This document shows, piece by piece, positions 45,898 through 55,200 of a DNA stretch of 64,000 nt. Each line of letters begins with the position of its first letter. Positions within the stretch are counted from its first letter, which is position 1. The DNA comes from Moniliella sp. 'wahieum' (lineage: Eukaryota; Basidiomycota; Moniliellomycetes; Moniliellales; Moniliellaceae), in assembly GCA_003971905.1 (NCBI GenBank), contig RSEE01000005.1:1054001-1118000 (forward strand), written 5' to 3'. The position numbers and the translations under genes were made by a program. Under the pieces are notes generated by a model that saw only the letters and a list, made by a program, of their open reading frames with translations, had not been told where the DNA came from and made no database searches.

Positions 45898-48800
45898 TCA
45901 GCGCGAAGAAAGAGAAGCCAAATCGAAATTGTTACGCGCAGAAATGATCTTGGGAAGAGAAAGAGGTTTGGTGAACCAGTCAGGGAGATGGTGTGCACCT
46001 GGAGTGTAGTGGACTTTAATTTCGCCTCGGTGGATGCGTTCCCGCACCTCGTGGTACGAGACGTCAATCTCCCGTATTTTGCCTAGGCTGCCGAGCTTTT
46101 CGGCCAACGCTTTGGCAGCGGTGTTGTCAACAAAGAGCTCAATCGGGTGATTAGCCTTGCAGACACCAAGTTCAAACAGTATGTTGCGAATGAATAGAGC
46201 ATCTCGAAGGCCATCTCCCATGGCTAGGTATTCAGATGCTGCTGTGTTGCTCACACCTTGATTTTGGGACTTGGAGCCCCAGGATACAGGCACACCGAAA
46301 ACAAAAACAACATGGCCCGAAACGGAGTGAGAGTTGCTCTTGTCTGATGCAAAGGAGGCATCGGTGTGCAGCTCGAGTAGAGGGCGAGATCGGTTGGGTG
46401 TGAGGCACAAAGAGTAGTCAGACGTACCGGCGAAGAAACGTAATAGGTCCTCCGCTGCGCGTCGGTGGGCGGCGGACGGGTCGTCCATAAACCGCGCTAA
46501 AAAGGTAGCCGCAAAGAGGGCATCAGGCCGGGACATACGAGCCGCCCACAAGCTGGATCCGACAATAGAACGGTAGGCACGGTGCTCGTCTCGAGTGGCA
46601 CGCTTTTCGTGTTCGGGTCGCTTGGGAGGCGGAAGTTGGTGGCCGATTGGAAGGTAGCGGGGCCGGTGAGGTGATATGTCATGCGCGGCAAGCGTCTCAG
46701 CGATGAATTTGGGTTGGCTGATGTACAGTCGTCCATCGATACGGTCGTATTGGCAGCCGAGATGGAAACGTAGGGGGCCGTTGGACTTAATTTGGATGCT
46801 GCGCCTTAATTCCACTAAGAATTCATCATACGCTTCTTGGGACCGACACGCGACCAAAAAGTCGTCAGTGTGGACGGCGATTAGGATCAGGCCAAGAGGT
46901 TCGGTGCGACGTATGAACAGGCAAGGCTCTGATTTTAGGCTAGTGAAGTGGAGTCGGTCGCAAAGGAAAGTGCGGAGCCAATCTCCAAAGTTGGCCCCGC
47001 TCTGGTGCAGGCCATAGAGACTTTTCTTGAGTCTCCAGCAATGACCGGGCGCTTCTGGGAAGAAGGGGGGTGGTCGAACATAGACGAGCTCGTTGATATC
47101 GGCATAGAGGTAGGCAGCTTCCACATCGGCAGAAAATAAGTGGAGGCCATCAGCTTCGGCCAACGCAATTAGCGTGTTGACGGCAGCAGTACGAACGGCA
47201 GGAGCAAAAGATTTCGCCCATGTGCCAGGAACTTGCCGGTGCCCTCCCACAACGTAGCGGGCACGGTACTTGAGGAAGTTAGCATCCGCATCCGTCTTAG
47301 TACCTATGACCCACATGCCGGGAAGGGGTTTGATCCCTGGGGGGATGGGTACAACTTCCTTCACGTCACGCTCGTCAAAACGCCGAAGCTCGAGGCGCAT
47401 TGCCTCGAGTACGCCATCAAAGGCAGGGTGACCCACCAACTTCTTGATGTTCTTGGGGGCCACCGGGACCCCATCGGTGGTCAGTATGACCTCGGTGTCA
47501 CTTGCCGCGGATTCGATTGCGAGTGCAATGGGGGGCGAGCTTGGCTCCGAAGCAGGTAGCATGGATGTGTCCGGCGCTGGTCCGAAAATACTCACCAAAG
47601 CCTGCATTCCTAGGGCGGAGAGGGCGGCCGGGTTGCCAAAGATGCTAGGGGCCTTGTTGACGAGCAGGGAAAAGGTGCCATCGCGCAAATTGTCGTTGGC
47701 TGGAATGGACAGGTCGAGGGGTGGAGCGTTGATACGCGCTTGGCGAACGGGATTGCGACGCACGAGTGCGGGGACGGCTGTATCGGTCAGGGGCACGGTC
47801 ACGGGGGCGAGCGTGTCGGTGGGGGAGAGAGGGGAGGGGGATAGGGCGGGAGAGGAAGGGGAAGTGGAAGAGGGAGGGGAAAGCAGGACTTGGTGGCCAG
47901 TGTCAACGGCATCTTCTGTGATAGTTTCATTTTCTTCGGCTTGCTTTGCCTGGCGTTGTGCCATGCCTGCGGGGTCAGATGCAACAGGTTGGGGGGATAC
48001 ATGTGGGGGGTTGGAGTTGGTGGGAGTGGGGCCAGGCTCTGAATTCTCATTTTCGTTGGCTTGAGCCGGGCGATGTGCCTCTGTTTTTCGTTCTTTTAAT
48101 TTTCTTTTTCCATGGGGGGCATTGTCTTTCTTACCATTAGTATCGCGGGTCAGTTCATCTATCGCAAAACGCACACGCCGGGGTGGGGAGCTGTCTGACT
48201 TCCCACCAGCACCCATTTCTCCGCCCCCCCGCACCTCTCCGCCACCAGCAGGGACAAGGGGGTCCAGATGAAAGTGCGTGGGATATTCGGTGGTGTACGG
48301 GACATGCGTCCAGGTGGACGGCTTTTTCCAACGGAATCCAACTTGGCCGTCGTCCTGGTGGATGGCAAAGAGCCACCCCTTCGAACCGCGGCCGTGCCCG
48401 TAACCCACCAACATTGCTGGGACGGCCCGCGGACCAAGTTTGCCGCCCTCGCGTTGGTTGGGCAATAGGTGCAGGTAGGCAAGAGTGCCAAAACCGCGCA
48501 TGCGAAGGGAGGGTTTGAAGCCATGGTACCGGACAAATCGGCTGTCCCCACCCAGTGCTTTCGGCGGCGACTGGTTGTGTGCATATGTGGCCGCCAACAA
48601 GCTGTGTTCCCACCACTCGTCGGGAGTCAATCTGTTGGCGATTACCATGAGTCGAGCGCGATCCGTAATCGATCTTATGGCGCGTTCGGCGACCCCATTG
48701 GACGCACTTTCGCCAGGATTGGTGCGCTCGCTCACTACTCCCAGCTCGCAGTAAAACTCGTCCATTGCGGTGGTGAGTTCAGGCGCATTGTCAGAGCGGA

Positions 48801-48960
48801 CCGTCTGAAGGGGGCGGTCGGGATGTTGGCGATGCTCGCGCCGGATGAAGGCTTGAAGTTCGGCTGTGGCATCACCCTTGGACACCAGGGGTAGCGTCCA
48901 GGTATACCGCGTAAAGTCGTCGACAATGATAAGGGCGTAAGTATGACCCCGCCGCCTTGG
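45898..48960 (-). CDS. Copia Pol: integrase core, reverse transcriptase, RNase H
   Basis: Continuous frame of 995 codons from 48885. Integrase core: the second catalytic Asp in VRSDNAPEL and the Glu in NGVAERAIR. The first Asp (HLDVLD) lies in the upstream frame, so a single break near 48940-48955 splits the integrase. RT: AKSFAPAVRTAAVNTL, FSADVEAAYLYAD, KSLYGLHQSGANFGDW, and an active-site box reading VHTDDFLVA in place of the usual YVDD. RNase H: LELHTDASFA, NTAASEYLAMGDG, LFVDNTAAKALAEK. It ends RNNFDLASLSSR. An acidic/Pro-rich spacer of about 150 residues separates integrase and RT. The two frames were probably one in the real element. Confidence 0.93.
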   Translation of the reverse strand, partial: PRRRGHTYALIIVDDFTRYTWTLPLVSKGDATAELQAFIRREHRQHPDRPLQTVRSDNAPELTTAMDEFYCELGVVSERTNPGESASNGVAERAIRSITDRARLMVIANRLTPDEWWEHSLLAATYAHNQSPPKALGGDSRFVRYHGFKPSLRMRGFGTLAYLHLLPNQREGGKLGPRAVPAMLVGYGHGRGSKGWLFAIHQDDGQVGFRWKKPSTWTHVPYTTEYPTHFHLDPLVPAGGGEVRGGGEMGAGGKSDSSPPRRVRFAIDELTRDTNGKKDNAPHGKRKLKERKTEAHRPAQANENENSEPGPTPTNSNPPHVSPQPVASDPAGMAQRQAKQAEENETITEDAVDTGHQVLLSPPSSTSPSSPALSPSPLSPTDTLAPVTVPLTDTAVPALVRRNPVRQARINAPPLDLSIPANDNLRDGTFSLLVNKAPSIFGNPAALSALGMQALVSIFGPAPDTSMLPASEPSSPPIALAIESAASDTEVILTTDGVPVAPKNIKKLVGHPAFDGVLEAMRLELRRFDERDVKEVVPIPPGIKPLPGMWVIGTKTDADANFLKYRARYVVGGHRQVPGTWAKSFAPAVRTAAVNTLIALAEADGLHLFSADVEAAYLYADINELVYVRPPPFFPEAPGHCWRLKKSLYGLHQSGANFGDWLRTFLCDRLHFTSLKSEPCLFIRRTEPLGLILIAVHTDDFLVACRSQEAYDEFLVELRRSIQIKSNGPLRFHLGCQYDRIDGRLYISQPKFIAETLAAHDISPHRPRYLPIGHQLPPPKRPEHEKRATRDEHRAYRSIVGSSLWAARMSRPDALFAATFLARFMDDPSAAHRRAAEDLLRFFAGTSDYSLCLTPNRSRPLLELHTDASFASDKSNSHSVSGHVVFVFGVPVSWGSKSQNQGVSNTAASEYLAMGDGLRDALFIRNILFELGVCKANHPIELFVDNTAAKALAEKLGSLGKIREIDVSYHEVRERIHRGEIKVHYTPGAHHLPDWFTKPLSLPKIISARNNFDLASLSSR

Positions 48961-50873
48961 CGGGATATGTCAAGGACGTCGAGGTGGAGGAGAGAGAAAG
49001 GGCGAATGGTTCGGATTGGGCGTCCAGTCGTGGCGTGGGGTGGGGCAGTGGCTCTGCTTAATGCGCATGGTGCACAGTGCCACGAGGACCGGACTAAAGC
49101 GATGTCGCCACTGTTGACCCGTTCGAATGCTGGGTCATCCGACGTGAGGGATGAAAGTTGATCTAGAGGTGCATGATTCCATCGGATGTGGGCGTTTTTC
49201 ACCTTGACCAGGGTTGCATCAAGGTTGAGTAGCGAAGTGGCGCTGTTGGCTGTGGCTGTCGTATTGGGCGCCAGAGTAAGGGAATAGCTTGAGTCGGCGG
49301 CGAGACGAAAAGGTTCGCCGTGTCGTCCGAGATAGAGACCATGGCCACCTGGAGGGATCCAGCTGCCAATGCCTGCGATAGATAGATGGTAAGCGCTGAG
49401 CAGGTTGGTCGGGAAGGTGGGGCAGTACAAGCTGCCGGGTAGGTGGATGCGGATAGGGGCTCCGTTCTGGGTTTGAATGTACATAGAGATGGTGCCAATG
49501 CCTTCAGTGTATGCGATCTGTCCGTTTGCCACTGCTATGGGCTCGCGGTGTGGACGAAGATTGATAAACGCACTTCGTTCATTGAATACGGATGGTCTCG
49601 CACCTGAATCGTGTTGCGCAGGGAGGTTGGCTGGCTTGGGTGGTGTAGTGGCTGCCATAGGGGTTACTGCATGGGCAGATGAGGTGGTCTGGGCTGTCGT
49701 AGCCGGCCGGCTAAAGTGGCCGCCACGTTGGCCACCACGGTGACTTCCTCTGTACCCGCTGCCACCTCGGCCTCGTCCGCGGCCTGTCACCGTACTGCTT
49801 GTTTGGCTGTGCGACGTGGCTTCCGAAGGGGCCGTACTGGAGGGAGCTGGGCTTGAACTGGAGGTACTGCCGTAGTTGGAGCCTTTGAGTTCGCTCACTG
49901 CTCGGCGCAATTCGGCGTAGCTGCTGTTACGATGGAGGTGCAACCACCCCTGATCAGTAACGCCTTTCCGTAGCATCTGTGCTAGACCAATCTCGTCCAG
50001 CTTGGACTTGGACGTCATCTCGTACTGGGTTACCGCCACAGTGAACTCATTCAGGTATTGGCGGCCCGACTTGGTGCCCATTTTGAGAGTGAGAACCTTT
50101 ATGAGGATATCACAGATCTCAGTGTCTGAAACGGTGCCGTACAAATCACGCAGAGCATGATAGTATGCAGACCCTAGAGCCGGCGTGCCATCGCCGGTGA
50201 TCTGCTGGACGACGTCGGAGTCTATCCACGGGAGTAGAATGTTGGCCAAGTGAGCGTCCAGTTCTGCGTTATACCCGTCCAGGGCCTTGCCCTGTTCCAG
50301 ATGCTCACGCGCTCCAGGGATAATCTGGATACGAGGGAGGAAGATCCGGGTCCATAACCAAAACGAGCTGTTGTTGTGGAAACGCTCGTGGTACGGCACG
50401 TTGCTGCGAGTGGCACTACGGAGGAGCTTGTCGGGAGTCAAAGCCCACGGGTTGTCGTCGACGGCCGGAGTTGACGATAAGGCACCTTCGTTCTTGCTAG
50501 CATTGGGTGGATTCTCACATGATAACATGACAATGGCTTCTGTGGTCGTCTTTTCGCTGTACCCAAGCTTGATACCAGTGTCCTGTAGCTGTTTGAGGGT
50601 GATGTGTTCGGGAAACAATTTGAACATGTTGCGAATGCGGTCGGCGAGGGTGGCGACGTCGTTCGCGGTGTTGTCGGGGCCCACGGGGGTGGGTTGAGGT
50701 GTAGGGGTAGATTCACGCGATGGTGTCAGCGGCGGGGAGGCGTGGTCAACTCCGACGGGAGTGGTGCTCTCTTCTGCTCCGGCAGTTGGTGAAGTAGGGG
50801 TTGAGGAGTTGAACCAAGACTCCTGAGTCTGAGAGCTCATGATGCTTGCCATTAGCTTACGCAGTTCGAGCAA
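48735..50873 (-). CDS. Copia Gag, protease and start of integrase
   Basis: Open frame of 712 codons; real coding ends near 48950, where the frame breaks. Gag capsid part: residues about 75-310, with PALGSAYYHALRDLYG and LTLKMGTKSGRQYLNEF. A Gly/Arg-rich run (GRGRGRGGSGYRGSHRGG) stands where copia Gags normally have a CCHC zinc knuckle; no CCHC is present. Protease: DSGARPSVF with the D-S-G active site. Pre-integrase and zinc-binding part: IRWNHAPLDQL and WHCAPCALSRA, an incomplete-looking HHCC set. Translation may start at the second Met (50840, MSSQTQESW). The leader from the LTR is under 120 bp. Confidence 0.9.
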   Translation of the reverse strand: MLELRKLMASIMSSQTQESWFNSSTPTSPTAGAEESTTPVGVDHASPPLTPSRESTPTPQPTPVGPDNTANDVATLADRIRNMFKLFPEHITLKQLQDTGIKLGYSEKTTTEAIVMLSCENPPNASKNEGALSSTPAVDDNPWALTPDKLLRSATRSNVPYHERFHNNSSFWLWTRIFLPRIQIIPGAREHLEQGKALDGYNAELDAHLANILLPWIDSDVVQQITGDGTPALGSAYYHALRDLYGTVSDTEICDILIKVLTLKMGTKSGRQYLNEFTVAVTQYEMTSKSKLDEIGLAQMLRKGVTDQGWLHLHRNSSYAELRRAVSELKGSNYGSTSSSSPAPSSTAPSEATSHSQTSSTVTGRGRGRGGSGYRGSHRGGQRGGHFSRPATTAQTTSSAHAVTPMAATTPPKPANLPAQHDSGARPSVFNERSAFINLRPHREPIAVANGQIAYTEGIGTISMYIQTQNGAPIRIHLPGSLYCPTFPTNLLSAYHLSIAGIGSWIPPGGHGLYLGRHGEPFRLAADSSYSLTLAPNTTATANSATSLLNLDATLVKVKNAHIRWNHAPLDQLSSLTSDDPAFERVNSGDIALVRSSWHCAPCALSRATAPPHATTGRPIRTIRPFSLLHLDVLDISRQGGGVILTPLSLSTTLRGIPGRYPWCPRVMPQPNFKPSSGASIANIPTAPFRRSALTMRLNSPPQWTSFTASWE

Positions 50874-50935
50874 GCGCTTGTGGATAGGGCCGGCAGCGGA
50901 GGACCGAAGAGTGTAAGAGTGGAAGGCTCAGGGCT

Positions 50936-50955
50936 GAGCGTCAAGAGGATTGTAA
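50936..50955 (-). other. Putative primer-binding site, complementary to the tRNA-Tyr 5' exon
   Basis: Three bases inside the 5' LTR the minus strand reads TTACAATC, then CTCT, then TGACGCTC. The reverse complement of tRNA-Tyr positions 37 to 22 is TTACAATCTGACGCTC, so both 8-base halves match and only the four-base CTCT is extra. There is no TGG as expected for priming from a tRNA 3' end. The match starts exactly at A37, the last base of the tRNA 5' exon before its intron. Confidence 0.55.
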
Positions 50956-50958
50956 CTC

Positions 50959-51175
50959 TGTAAGACCGGAGGAACCCAAGGGATTGGGTGAAGAACCTCT
51001 GGAAATGTAGAGCAATGCAATCGCGATGGTGGTGGTTAAGGTCTAAGCCTTGTGCCACACCTAGAGACAGGGGTTCAGACAAGCCTGAGTATACACGTGG
51101 AGGCTTCGGAGGACAAATCAGGGGTGAAGGGTGATGAGGCGCCTTGGCCTAAGTACGGGACCACGGGTCCCAACA
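50959..51175 (-). repeat. Copia 5' LTR (217 bp)
   Basis: Same sequence and length as the 3' LTR at 45616-45832. Should hold the element promoter and polyadenylation signals. Confidence 0.96.
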
Positions 51176-51288
51176 AATGGAACCGTACATACGCCGCCAA
51201 CAGGTCAGCACAGACGCTAGCTAAAGGTCTAACAGCGAACTCGATACCTGCAAGCATGGGGGGGAGAGAGGCCGTATTTCACATGAAC

Positions 51289-51876
51289 TCAGCAGATTCT
51301 CGTACAAGGCGACGCACCTGGCATGATAGAGACAGGGTCAGACATGCAGCCAATCAGAAACCAGACAGACAGAAGGAAGCGAGTACATACGCGCTTCTTG
51401 TATCCTGGCAGGTCCTCCCGCACCTGCTTGGCCGCATCAACGTTGGCAGGCGAGTCGGTATTGGGGTTGTCGGAGGAGAGGAGAGAGATGACAGAGATGA
51501 GAATGCTCTCAATCGAGTGGACTGGCATCCATCGTTCGCCGGCGTCTTCGTATCCATATTGGTCGGATCCAGGGGGATGGAGGATAGAGATGCAGACGGT
51601 GCCGTCTTCGTAAATGTTGGGGTGCCACATCTTGGTGATGAAGCGCATCTTCGGTGGTAGTAAAGGATACTCGGGAGGGAAGATAAGCTCAGCGTGGAGG
51701 AAGCCACCCTCGTAAAGGGTATCTTGGGGGCCGATGATCATAATGTCCCACTCGTAGAGGTTGGAGTCGTCCTTGAGGCCGGCACTGAAGCCATCGACGG
51801 GGTGTTTCGTCAGCTCGGTGAGCTGGCGTTTGAGGAGCAGCGCATTACCAGCAGAGGGGGTAGCGGAGGCGCTCAT
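51289..51876 (-). CDS. Ubiquitin-conjugating enzyme E2, UBE2G1 / Ubc7-like
   Basis: E2 enzyme, ER-associated degradation type. LLLKRQLTELTKHPVDGFSA at the start, then WDIMIIGPQDTLYEGG, FPPEYPLLPPKMRF, HPNIYEDGTVCISIL with the catalytic Cys, and the acidic-loop segment PPGSDQYGYEDAGERW, which is specific to the Ubc7/UBE2G group. It is closest in pattern to UBE2G1. The frame is intact. An intron at 51318-51390 (GTATGT, CTGAC, CAG; 73 nt) joins PGYKKR to VRRLVRESAEFM, with the stop at 51289. The start MSASATPS is preferred to an upstream Met. Divergent from RPC2 with 377 bp between starts. The copia element lies 113 bp downstream. Confidence 0.95.
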   Translation of the reverse strand: MSASATPSAGNALLLKRQLTELTKHPVDGFSAGLKDDSNLYEWDIMIIGPQDTLYEGGFLHAELIFPPEYPLLPPKMRFITKMWHPNIYEDGTVCISILHPPGSDQYGYEDAGERWMPVHSIESILISVISLLSSDNPNTDSPANVDAAKQVREDLPGYKKRVCTRFLLSVWFLIGCMSDPVSIMPGASPCTRIC

Positions 51877-52253
51877 CGTGATGGTAGTGGGGGTGGGGAT
51901 GGGGGACGCCAAGCGCCACGAGCCAAATCGGACCACCCAGGCGTGCTCGAGCGGTCATCGAGATCGATGATTAACGATTGATGATGCGTGATGCATGATG
52001 ATCGGTGAGTACTGAGGGTACTGAGTGGCGGAGGCTGAGCCTAGGGTTACGCGGTGGTGTTGGTTGCGTTTTGTTTTCTGGTCCTTCACGGGGTCTCTGC
52101 CAGCAACCGGTATCCCCGGTCGACAGTCGGGTCCCATTTGAAATTGCAGACAGCAAGCCAGCCAATTCCGCCCTCCTTGCCCTCCGCCCGATTGCCTTTT
52201 TTGGACGCATGCACGCACCCAGTCCGCACGCCCCCCTCCCTCGCCAACCCGCC
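51877..52253. promoter_or_regulatory. Divergent promoter region of the E2 gene and RPC2
   Basis: 377 bp with a GATCGATGATTAACGATTGA-like series of GAT repeats at 51958-52010. No TATA box is evident. Confidence 0.45.
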
Positions 52254-55200
52254 ATGGACCCCGAAACGGCCAACGACGTCGACAATGACGAGCACATGCT
52301 CGACGCAGCAACCGACGGGGCAGTGAACCATGCGGATGTCCATGCCTCTTTCTACGGCGACCCCGCCGACCGCCCCGAGGTTGTGTCCGGGCCCGAACGT
52401 CCTGCCGGCCTTCCGAATGCTGCAAGCCTGCCGAAGCAGACGCGTTCCTTTGCACACGATCTAGCCCCGGTAGCAAAACCGCGTCTACTGGCCTGTATGA
52501 GTCCCTCTCTTTGGATCAACAGCACGCCGCCATTGCCCATCTCGCCCAGGCTCCCAATCTCACTGCTCCCATCAAGGAGGTGGCCGACAAGTGGCAGCTG
52601 CTGCCTGCCTTCCTGCAAGTCAAGGGTCTGGTCAAACAACATATTGACAGTTTCAATTACTTCGTTGACTATGGCCTCAAGGAGATTCTCAAGGCCAACC
52701 AGCTGGTCACCAGCGATATCGACCCCAAGTTTTACTGGAAGTACACTGACATCTACGTCGGCATTCCCTCCCGCCCGGGCGGTGACGGCCCGTGGTGGAG
52801 CCCGGCCCGACGATCAAGGGGTCAGGAAAGGGGTCGCTCAAGAGTTTCAAAGGCGCGTTCAGCCCACACGAATGCCGTCTCCGTGACATGACGTACAGCG
52901 CGCCGATCTATGTCGACATTGAATACACGCGTGGCGGCAAGATCTACCGCCGCAAGCATATCGACATTGGGCGGATGCCCATCATGCTCCGCTCCAACAA
53001 GTGTGCTCTCTCTGGTCGAACCGAAAAGGAGCTAGCGCAAATGAACGAATGCCCGCTTGACCCAGGTGGTTACTTTGTGGTAAAGGGACAAGAGAAGGTT
53101 ATTCTCATTCAAGAACAGCTCAGCAAAAACCGAGTGATCGTTGAAGCCGATACCAAAAAGGACATTGTGTCCGCCAGCGTGACATCGTACGTGCCCTTCA
53201 TTCCGGGTACCCTCGCATGGTGGTACTGACTCGGTGATGGACTTGACCAGCTCGACAGCCGAGCGGAAGAGTAAGTCATATGTCGTGAGCAAGAACAAGT
53301 GCGTCTACTTGCGCCACAACAGCATGACCGAGGATATTCCCATTGTGATAGCATTCAAGGCTATGGGCATAACAACGGACCGCGAAATCATCGAGACGGT
53401 AGCTGGAACGAACGAGGCATTCCGCGAGCTGTTCAGCAACTCGATCGAGGAGGGATGCCGACTCAAGGTATTCACTCGAAGGCAGGCGCTCGACTATATT
53501 GGGCGCAAGGTCCGTCGCATGATGCGTCCAGGCGTTCCCCGGCGGCCAGCGCACGAAGAGGCGCTGGAAGTGCTAGCCACCGTTGTGATAGCTCATGTGC
53601 CAGTTGAGAAGCTGAACTTCCGTCCCAAGGCGATCTATCTTTCCACGATGGTACGCCGCGTACTGGCTTGTGTCCTGGACCCGAGTCAGGTCGACGATCG
53701 AGACTACGTCGGCAACAAACGTCTCGAGCTGGCGGGGCAGTTGCTCTCGCTATTGTTCGAGGACATGTTTAAAAATACAACTATGATCTCAAGATGTCCT
53801 TTGACAAGGTCATGAAGAAGCCACCGTGCAACTGAGTTTGATGCCAATCAGCACCGCGCCTACCATGCCGACAACATTACTTCTGGTTTTGTCCGCGCCA
53901 TCAGCACGGGCAACTGGAGTCTCAAGCGTTTCCGTATGGAGCGTGCAGGCGTCACTCATCTTCTCTCTCGACTCAGCTACATCTCTGCCCTGGGTATGAT
54001 GACACGCATCTCGTCTCAGTTTGAGAAAACGCGCAAGGTATCGGGTCCGCGTGCATTGCAACCTTCACAGTGGGGAATGCTCTGTCCTTCTGACACGCCC
54101 GAAGGCGAAGCTTGTGGACTGGTGAAGAACCTGGCCCTCATGACCCATATCACGACTGAGATTGACGAAGCGCCACTCGAAAAGCTGGCTTATACCCTGG
54201 GATGCGAGGACGTGGCGCTGCTGACTGGCGCCGAAATGCACCACAAGGGCAGTTTCCTAGTATTCCTCAATGGCCGAGTGATTGGCTTGACCCGCGCACC
54301 CACTCGCTTCATCGCCGCATTCCGCAAGTTGCGACGAACAGGCAAGATATCGGAGTTTGTCAGTGTGCACACCAACACCCAACAGCAAGCTGTGGTGATT
54401 GCCTCTGATGGTGGGCGAGTGTGCCGCCCGATGATCATTGTCGACAATGGCAAGCCAAGGGTCAAGGACAGTCACATCGCACTCCTTAAGCGGGGGAGGA
54501 TGTCGTTTGATGCCTTTTTGGCAAAGGGGTTAGTCGAGTACTTGGATGTGAACGAGGAGAACGACAGCTACATTGCCCTTTATGAGAAGGACATTCTCCC
54601 TGGGTATACTACCCATCTAGAAATTGAGCCGTTTACCATTCTTGGTGCGGTAGCCGGACTGATCCCATACCCCCATCACAACCAATCTCCTCGAAACACA
54701 TATCAGTGCGCCATGGGTAAACAAGCCATTGGGGCAATTGGCTACAACCAGCTCAACCGGATTGACACATTGCTCTACCTGATGGTTTACCCCCAACAGC
54801 CGATGGTCAAGACCAAGACGATTGAGCTGATTGGGTACGACAAGCTGCCTGCCGGTCAAAATGCGATGGTAGCGGTAATGAGCTACTCGGGGTACGATAT
54901 TGAGGACGCGCTGATCATCAACAAGAGCTCGATTGACCGTGGCTTTGGGCGGTGTCAAGTGATGCGCAAGACAACCGTGCAGATCAAAGCGTACCCCAAC
55001 GGCACGAGTGACCGGATCGGAGATGTGCCCAAAGACGAACAGGGCAACGTGCCCTTCCGTTACCAGGTTCTAGAGGATGACGGTTTGGCCGCCGTTGGAG
55101 CCGAGGTGAGCGACGGGCAGGTGTACATCAATAAGCAATCGCCTGTCTTGGCCGCGGGCACGGGCGATATGGACCCGGGCATGGGTGCGAACCCGGTGGT

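Larger units (their letters stand above)
45611..51180 (-). mobile_element. Full-length Ty1/copia LTR retrotransposon, minus strand
   Basis: Complete insertion: the 5-bp target duplication AATGG (45611-45615 and 51176-51180) flanks two 217-bp LTRs that I see as identical base for base. The internal part encodes Gag, protease, integrase, reverse transcriptase and RNase H in the copia order, with integrase before RT. A G-run just inside the 3' LTR (45833-45839) is the polypurine tract. A putative primer-binding site lies at 50936-50955. Only one frame break separates Gag-protease from integrase-RT-RNase H, so the element is young and possibly active. It sits 113 bp beyond the stop codon of the E2 gene, in intergenic DNA. 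Confidence 0.96.

Noticed and set aside
47444-48064. Plus-strand open frame inside the retrotransposon
   Set aside because: Antisense to the Pol spacer; low-complexity Gly/Glu/Val sequence mirroring the Pro/Ser-rich spacer.
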